Assembly: GCA_003221295.1 (NCBI GenBank)
Contig: QHRA01000185.1
Span: forward strand, 1 to 34,351
Direction of reading: 5' to 3'
From: Verrucomicrobiota bacterium
Lineage (GTDB): Bacteria > Verrucomicrobiota > Verrucomicrobiia > Chthoniobacterales > UBA10450
Length of the DNA stretch: 34,351 bases
The position numbers were made by a program, and so were the translations under genes. The notes beneath the pieces were generated by a model. It saw only the letters and a program-made list of their open reading frames with translations. It had not been told where the DNA came from and ran no database searches. Positions 28,739-34,351 of this stretch are shown here, in pieces; position 1 is the stretch's first letter, and the number at the start of each line of letters is the position of its first letter.

Positions 28739-29968
28739 CTATAATTTGGTTCCGCGCCAGCGACCAATCCAGGTGCTCCAGCCATAGAACCCGAGCGGCT
28801 CCAGCAGGCCGGATGCAGCTAACGCCTCCACATCAGCGCGCGCTGCTGCAATTTTCTCACCCGGACCGTAGTAGTCATCGATGACCATCCAGCAGTCCGC
28901 CGCGAGTTTGTCGCGATAGCAGTCGATGTCGCGCCCTTTGGCCGCGTCGGCATCTAGGATGAGCAAACCAATCTCCTCGCGACCGAGCTTTTGATTCACG
29001 GCCGCGACTGTCGCCGGATCGCCCGAGCGGCCCGCAATTAGTGTAACCAGATCAGCAACGCGCGCCCTTGCGAGATTGCGCTTCAGGTCGCGCAGAATGT
29101 TGCCCGTGCCCAGATGCTCGTGTTCCAAAATCCCGCCTTGTTCGACTGTAATCAGTGTTTTCCGTTTGCCGGACTCGCGAATGCCGCGCGCGGCAGCGAT
29201 TGTCGCTCCGCCGAGACAAGCGCCAATCTCCAGAATCTGTCCCGAACATATCGTTGCGAAATGATAGATGAGGATGAGCACATCGAGATGGAGCATCGAG
29301 TATCGTTTCCGAATTTTGTCGAGCTCGCCGTGGACGGGCTGCTGTCGGTACTGCATGAGCGTGTGCATCAACTCGAAGACGTCATGTAACTGCGCATCCG
29401 GCCTCATGACTATGGCGCCAGGACGGTGCGTGTCGTGATGCCGGCCCATAATAACGAGATCGCGCTCGATGTTATCTGCGCGGGCAACACGGGGAAGAGA
29501 TCCCCAGCGGGCGAACCCCAACCGCTCGAACAATCGCACACTCGCTGCATTGTCTGCGAAGATCAGCCCCACCATTGCCCTGATGCCGAGGTGCGAGGCA
29601 TGCGTGATGGCGTGTTCAAGCAATCGTCGAGCGACACCGCGCCGTTGAAAGTTTTCATCAACGTACACGCTCAGCTCGACCGTGGCACGATAAGCGCAAC
29701 GCGGCAGAAATGGTTTGCAACTGAGCCAACCAGCCACGTGCCCCTCGATTTCCGCGACCCAAAGCGGAAAACCACTGCGTAACCAGGCGCCGCAATGATC
29801 GATTGTGACGAGTTCGAGTTGCGCGGTCGCGTTTCGCCTCGCGATCGCCGCATTGTAAATCTGGGTAATTGCGGCAAGATCAACGTCTCCTGCGTCGCGC
29901 ACGCGAATGTCGGAAGCGACGGTTTCGGAAACCCCATCCCAAATTCGGCAACATCGCTCCTCAAGCAT
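28739..29968 (-). CDS. GNAT acetyltransferase - class I methyltransferase fusion protein (ORF opens at 30070)
   Basis: GNAT ENFQRRGVARRLLEHAITHASHLGIRAMVGLIFADN followed by MTase QILEIGACLGGATIAAARG; ATG at 29968 overlaps upstream stop. Confidence 0.82.
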   Translation of the reverse strand: MLEERCCRIWDGVSETVASDIRVRDAGDVDLAAITQIYNAAIARRNATAQLELVTIDHCGAWLRSGFPLWVAEIEGHVAGWLSCKPFLPRCAYRATVELSVYVDENFQRRGVARRLLEHAITHASHLGIRAMVGLIFADNAASVRLFERLGFARWGSLPRVARADNIERDLVIMGRHHDTHRPGAIVMRPDAQLHDVFELMHTLMQYRQQPVHGELDKIRKRYSMLHLDVLILIYHFATICSGQILEIGACLGGATIAAARGIRESGKRKTLITVEQGGILEHEHLGTGNILRDLKRNLARARVADLVTLIAGRSGDPATVAAVNQKLGREEIGLLILDADAAKGRDIDCYRDKLAADCWMVIDDYYGPGEKIAAARADVEALAASGLLEPLGFYGWSTWIGRWRGTKL

Positions 29969-30689
29969 TCGCGGGATCACCTTTTTTGATCGTAAAGCCG
30001 ATGTACCCCCAGCGGCCCCATTCTTCATGCTCACTGCGCGATCGATCCAAGAGACCGGTTTTTTTGTCATGGGCGTATCTCTCGGTCACGAACTTTGCAA
30101 ACGCAGCGTTCATGTGCACGTCGTGCGAAACGAGTAGCCCGCCGTTGCTGAGCCGGCGCCAGAATTCACGAAATTCCCACCGCATGTGCCAATAGGTGTG
30201 CCCGCTGTCGTGCAGGAACATGTCGATTTTGGCCGGTAATTTTTCGGTGCGCACAATGTCTTCTACTCTTCCACGCAGCGGCACTAGCGAGTGACGCAGG
30301 TCATCAGGGACCAGGGCCCAGTGTTCGCAATTTTCGTCTGATTCGATGCTGTAAAGCCTGGCGTTGACCATGTTTGCATCTGCGAGCGCTTTCAGAATGA
30401 ATGTCGCCGATAAACCGACGAAGCCACCCGTTTCCACAATCACGCTCGGTCGATGCCAGCGGGTTAGCGCGTAGAGTGTGGCGCAATCGAGCGCTGCCAT
30501 CAGTCCGTGGCTGCCGTGCGCCGTGCGTCTGCGCATCACTTCAGCCATGAAATCGCTGGTCCGCATTTCGGCCGCGAAGCTGGCCACGTCATCCCAAACA
30601 TCATATAACGGCAGTGGCCACGACTCGAGCGGCGGCGTTCCTTTGCCGCGAGGGGACCAGATACGTGAAAGCAAATGTCTTTGGCTCAC
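29961..30689 (-). CDS. Class I SAM-dependent methyltransferase
   Basis: SVIVETGGFVGLSATFILKALADANMVNARLYSIESDE ... KIDMFLHDSGHTYWHMRWEF. Confidence 0.8.
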   Translation of the reverse strand: MSQRHLLSRIWSPRGKGTPPLESWPLPLYDVWDDVASFAAEMRTSDFMAEVMRRRTAHGSHGLMAALDCATLYALTRWHRPSVIVETGGFVGLSATFILKALADANMVNARLYSIESDENCEHWALVPDDLRHSLVPLRGRVEDIVRTEKLPAKIDMFLHDSGHTYWHMRWEFREFWRRLSNGGLLVSHDVHMNAAFAKFVTERYAHDKKTGLLDRSRSEHEEWGRWGYIGFTIKKGDPANA

Positions 30690-30841
30690 GGGAATTGCGA
30701 CCTGAACGTTCGCTGCCGCTTTCGTGGAAGCGAATCTTTTATTTGGCGCGCGCAGTATAGGCCTGCAGTTTGTGCGCCCGGCTTTTTAACCCGCTTTCAG
30801 CACCCTGGTAGTTTCAGCGTCGGCTTCGAGTTCGAATTTGC

Positions 30842-31699
30842 TCACTGCAGGCTTCGACCACCGCTACAGAAGAGCACGTCCTCGAAGCTAGGCTGGAAAT
30901 CATCGCGCGATGTTTCGCCGATGTGAAACCGTGGACTGATGGCGTTTTGCAGAGCGCAAAATATTTCCAGATCGGCGCGACTATTGTGCTGCAGTTGGGT
31001 ACGAACCACCCCAGCAGCGAGCTCGGGCGTATTGCAGTCGCGCGAAAGATGGCCGAGAACGACGCGCTCAATTTTTCCCGGCAACAATTGTTCGATTACG
31101 CTAGCCGCCGCCGGATTGGAAAGATGACCGTGGCGCGACATGATCCGTTGCTTCACCGGCCAGGGCCGATGCGGATCGCTCTGCAAAAGCTTTTCGTCGT
31201 GGTTGGTTTCGATGACCAGGGTGTGTACTTGGCGCAGCCGTTCGATTAACATTTTGGTGGGATAGCCGAGATCGGTGATGAAACCGAGCCCGCGATTGCC
31301 GGCGTGGAAAGCATAGCCGACCGGCTCGACGGCATCGTGTGGGACGGGAAAACTTTGGACCAAAATATCGCAGATAGTGAATTCGGTACCGGTGCGAAAA
31401 ATTCGCCAGTTTTTGTGCTCGCCCAGCCCGAAGCAACGAATGGCCTCGGCCGTTTGCGCGTTGCAATAAATCGGAAAGGCAAATTTCCGGCAAAGCACCT
31501 CCAACCCGCAAACGTGATCGCCATGCTCATGAGTGAGAAGCAATCCATCGAGTTGTTCGGGGGCGACGCCGCATTGCTCAAGCCGGACGACGATCTGGCG
31601 CGCGCTCAGTCCGCCATCGATCAAAATCCGGCAGTGATCGGTGGAAACGAGAGCGCTATTCCCGGCGCTGCCGCTGCCGAGCATGGTCAAGCTGAACAC
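30842..31699 (-). CDS. MBL-fold metallohydrolase (YycJ/WalJ-like)
   Basis: LGSGSAGNSALVSTDHCRILIDGGLSARQI and LLLTHEHGDHVCGL. Confidence 0.92.
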   Translation of the reverse strand: MFSLTMLGSGSAGNSALVSTDHCRILIDGGLSARQIVVRLEQCGVAPEQLDGLLLTHEHGDHVCGLEVLCRKFAFPIYCNAQTAEAIRCFGLGEHKNWRIFRTGTEFTICDILVQSFPVPHDAVEPVGYAFHAGNRGLGFITDLGYPTKMLIERLRQVHTLVIETNHDEKLLQSDPHRPWPVKQRIMSRHGHLSNPAAASVIEQLLPGKIERVVLGHLSRDCNTPELAAGVVRTQLQHNSRADLEIFCALQNAISPRFHIGETSRDDFQPSFEDVLFCSGGRSLQ

Positions 31700-31760
31700 G
31701 GCTGATGTTTAACGGAATGGAATCGTGTTCACAAATGGAAACAGCAAAAAACTGGAGTGG

Positions 31761-31820
31761 TGGAGCAATGGAGTGCTGGAGTATTGATTTTTTACATCAC
31801 TCCAACACTCCACTGCTCCA
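31761..31820 (-). repeat. Long stem-loop element (R3)
   Basis: 22/23-nt arms 31761-31783 and 31798-31820; the three non-Watson-Crick positions are G.U in minus-strand RNA. Confidence 0.85.
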
Positions 31821-31829
31821 TTCCGGCAC

Positions 31830-32882
31830 TCACGTCTTCGATAGCCCGGTCCGGGCGCAATGGAGAATGATGCGGGCGAATGGAGTCGGAATGAATAGTT
31901 TCGCGTTTTCCTGCTCTTCGTAGCGATCAACGTTCTTTCGGCCGTCCCTCGTCCGGACGCGTTGATACATCTGCGTCTCGATCAGGATGACGTTGCCTTG
32001 CCGCTTTGATATTGCTTGCACCCGCACGGTATCGCTGGCCCGCATTCGTGCGTTAATGAAATTATAAGTGCTCCAGGTAGCCGCGGCGAGGGCCGCCGCA
32101 GATTTCCAGCGGCCTTTCGGATCTTCGTCAACAAGCTGAATGGCGACGACCTTATTGGCGGTGTCGGTCAGCAGATACAAGCGATTAAAGTGTCCTTCGA
32201 AGGCACCATCATAGCCTATGTAGTACATCGAGTTTTTTGGAAAACCTGGCGTCGCCACCGGTACTCTTGAGGAAACGCTGTGCGCGAGACTGAGAACGGT
32301 GGCAGCTTGTTCAGAATCCATCAGATAGGTGACGCCGTTGTAGATTTTTGTGCCGACGCCACTCAGATCGACCCCTTCACTACAGTGGGGCGACAAAAGT
32401 GATTGCAGCTCGCGCATGCTAATGTCGCCGCCTTGCATGCGGGAGTCGTAGCCTGGCTGGAGCGAAACTTGTAATTGTGTGCCAGGCGTTGTGGAACGAA
32501 CCGCAGCAGGCTTGGTTGGAACAATCGGCGGAGTCTCGGAAGCAGCATCCGGCAGCTCGGCCGTAGCGCCCTCAAACCGAGCGGCACCGATGGGGATGGT
32601 CTGCAATTCGCCCATATAATTTACGCGGACGGAAGTAGTATCGCTCGAGACGACCGGAAGTTTCATTCCCGCCGGCAAAACGGTTTCGCCATAAGCGATC
32701 TTTACCTTCACCGGCTGGGTCAACACCACGAAGCGGAGGGAGGACGGAGATGTTGAAGGGTTAGGAACCTGAACTGGGGGTGGTGCAGCAGCGATTGAAT
32801 TTCCGCTCAGGCCAAATACGGCGCCAGTAGCGGTCAACAGCAATGTTTTCCGCAACCTGCCGAGCATGATCGAACTGAGCAT
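31830..32882 (-). CDS. Hypothetical exported protein
   Basis: N-terminal hydrophobic signal LRKTLLLTATGAVFGLSGNSIAAA then Pro-rich linker; 350 codons. Confidence 0.7.
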   Translation of the reverse strand: MLSSIMLGRLRKTLLLTATGAVFGLSGNSIAAAPPPVQVPNPSTSPSSLRFVVLTQPVKVKIAYGETVLPAGMKLPVVSSDTTSVRVNYMGELQTIPIGAARFEGATAELPDAASETPPIVPTKPAAVRSTTPGTQLQVSLQPGYDSRMQGGDISMRELQSLLSPHCSEGVDLSGVGTKIYNGVTYLMDSEQAATVLSLAHSVSSRVPVATPGFPKNSMYYIGYDGAFEGHFNRLYLLTDTANKVVAIQLVDEDPKGRWKSAAALAAATWSTYNFINARMRASDTVRVQAISKRQGNVILIETQMYQRVRTRDGRKNVDRYEEQENAKLFIPTPFARIILHCARTGLSKT

Positions 32883-32946
32883 GCGCGATGTTTAGCGAAA
32901 CGGGATTGCGTGCACAAATAGAAACGCGGTTGCAAAAGGCGTAAGG

Positions 32947-33026
32947 CATCCCGAGCGCAGCCGAGGGATCCAGCTGCGAAACCTTAAAGGTAACTTCAAC
33001 GGGATCCCTCGACCTGGCTCGGGATG
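32947..33026. repeat. Inverted-repeat element (R4)
   Basis: catcccgagc-gcagc-cgagggatcc (32947-32971) and ggatccctcg-acctg-gctcgggatg (33002-33026): two 10-bp stems around a 5-nt internal loop. Confidence 0.85.
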
Positions 33027-33036
33027 ACCCTTGAAA

Positions 33037-33729
33037 TCAGGTCCGCTCCATCAGCGCGAAAATGTGCGCTTTTTTGGCGGAATAATCCAGGGACCGAAAT
33101 TTGCGGATTTCATCAAGACGCCGGACACCGTTGAGGGTATCGAGATACTGGGTGTAGCTGGCGGCGAGCTCGCAAGTTTCGAGATAGCGGCCACGCAAAT
33201 TTTCATCGCGGAAGGCATCGGGACATTGCCGGCTGAAAAGATGAAAACGCAACCAGCGGCGATCGGTGCGGGAAACGCGCTGGGTTTTGCGAAAGAAAGC
33301 GACGAACAAGAGGAGGACGAGATAAGTATCGACCTGCGCCTGGAGCTCCAGATCGCGGGCAAATTCTTCCGAGGCGATCCGGCGCTGGCCGTTCTTAAAC
33401 TGAAGCGCGGCGTGGAGGGCGTGATTCAATTCCTCAACGAAAACGATTAGGGAGCGAATATTGGAATCGCTCAGGCCGCTCCGGGGATCGTGACGTTCGA
33501 GTTGATCAATGAGCCAGCGCGAATAATAGATCCCGACGTAGAGCTGATCGCCGGCGTGGCGGAGGAAAGTGCGCGCGATTTCGTTCAGTTCGCGGGCCGA
33601 GGCGCCAGCCAGTTTGCTGAGATGAACGGAACGGGCCCGATCAATGATGCAATCTTCGAGATTAATGCCGACCTGTGCGTAGGTGCGCTCGAGCAAGCGC
33701 TGGATTTGGCTGAAGAGCGTTTCGTTCAT
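33037..33729 (-). CDS. Hypothetical helical protein
   Basis: Complete 230-codon ORF without recognisable motif; tandem with 33751-34344. Confidence 0.6.
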   Translation of the reverse strand: MNETLFSQIQRLLERTYAQVGINLEDCIIDRARSVHLSKLAGASARELNEIARTFLRHAGDQLYVGIYYSRWLIDQLERHDPRSGLSDSNIRSLIVFVEELNHALHAALQFKNGQRRIASEEFARDLELQAQVDTYLVLLLFVAFFRKTQRVSRTDRRWLRFHLFSRQCPDAFRDENLRGRYLETCELAASYTQYLDTLNGVRRLDEIRKFRSLDYSAKKAHIFALMERT

Positions 33730-33750
33730 ACCAACGATGGCCGGTCGCCT

Positions 33751-34344
33751 TCATCCAAATTGAGCAAACGATCGGCCAGTTGATTTCGCGTGAGAGGCAA
33801 CGAGGTGATAATTGCGTCGGCCAATATTTTCATAAAAGCCGATGTCAGGGGCGCCGCGCAGACTGCGCCGCTGGGTGTTCTCATGAAAAATTCCGCTGAC
33901 AAAGAGCGAATAATTACCGACGTGCGCACGCAACAAAAACGCTTCATCCGGTGTCGCGCGGGAAAGCGCGATTAGCATATCGGAGAGATATTGGCCCGGC
34001 GATCCGTCGGCCTCCGCTTGCGGCCCGCGCAGGAGATGCGCGCGGGAAAAATTCTCGAGGAGGGAACCGACATAATCGCACAGTTTGCGATCGCGGATTC
34101 CGGCGTCGCGCAAAACATATCGCGCCAGAACGTAGAAGTAAAACTGGGAGGAAATCCGGAGCTGGCTGTCATTGCACAGAATCGTCTCCACCAGGCGCGG
34201 CGAATCGATAACGGAATCGCGAGTTTCGGAATCAGCGAGCAGATCGACCAGGGAAACGGATTCGGATTGGGAACGTGCCAGGGTGCGCACGACAAAATCG
34301 AAATCCGCTGCGGTAAACCGCGCCCGACAATTCGCCTGAATCAT
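33751..34344 (-). CDS. Hypothetical protein
   Basis: 197-codon ORF without recognisable motif, same strand and spacing as 33037-33729. Confidence 0.55.
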   Translation of the reverse strand: MIQANCRARFTAADFDFVVRTLARSQSESVSLVDLLADSETRDSVIDSPRLVETILCNDSQLRISSQFYFYVLARYVLRDAGIRDRKLCDYVGSLLENFSRAHLLRGPQAEADGSPGQYLSDMLIALSRATPDEAFLLRAHVGNYSLFVSGIFHENTQRRSLRGAPDIGFYENIGRRNYHLVASHAKSTGRSFAQFG

Positions 34345-34351
34345 CGAAAGC

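Overview
The window is gene-dense, about 34 kb, and looks like one stretch of a soil-type bacterial chromosome. Verrucomicrobiota-like is my guess from gene content and repeat style; it is not proven. I support about 35 protein-coding genes, including CcsA C-terminus, BrkB/YihY, PHP phosphoesterase, DUF892 ferritin-like, PPase, isochorismatase, a Cys-rich SufR-like regulator with a divergent di-heme cytochrome, an SDR-methyltransferase-amyloglucosidase operon, LysR/OsmC/PAS-histidine kinase, fatty acid desaturase, AraC, Hsp20 and RraA. Further right are a YnbA/CdsA/PlsC lipid cassette, an HTH-REC regulator, PmtA-like methyltransferase, fumarase and a GNAT/methyltransferase array. There is one intact tRNA-Val(GAC). 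The most interesting signals are: (1) a short GIY-YIG nuclease ORF with an in-frame amber, directly downstream of the tRNA-Val and bounded by a 22-nt exact repeat of the tRNA 3' end, with two more decayed tRNA-Val pieces elsewhere in the window; (2) four different long palindromic intergenic elements, each at a gene 3' end; (3) a permuted MTase-GNAT chimeric ORF next to its full-length GNAT-MTase paralog; (4) a desaturase whose third His box is separated by a 1-nt frameshift in a T run; (5) a 38-aa membrane sORF missing from the ORF track. No CRISPR array, rRNA or integrase was seen. All identifications are by reading the sequence; no database search was run.
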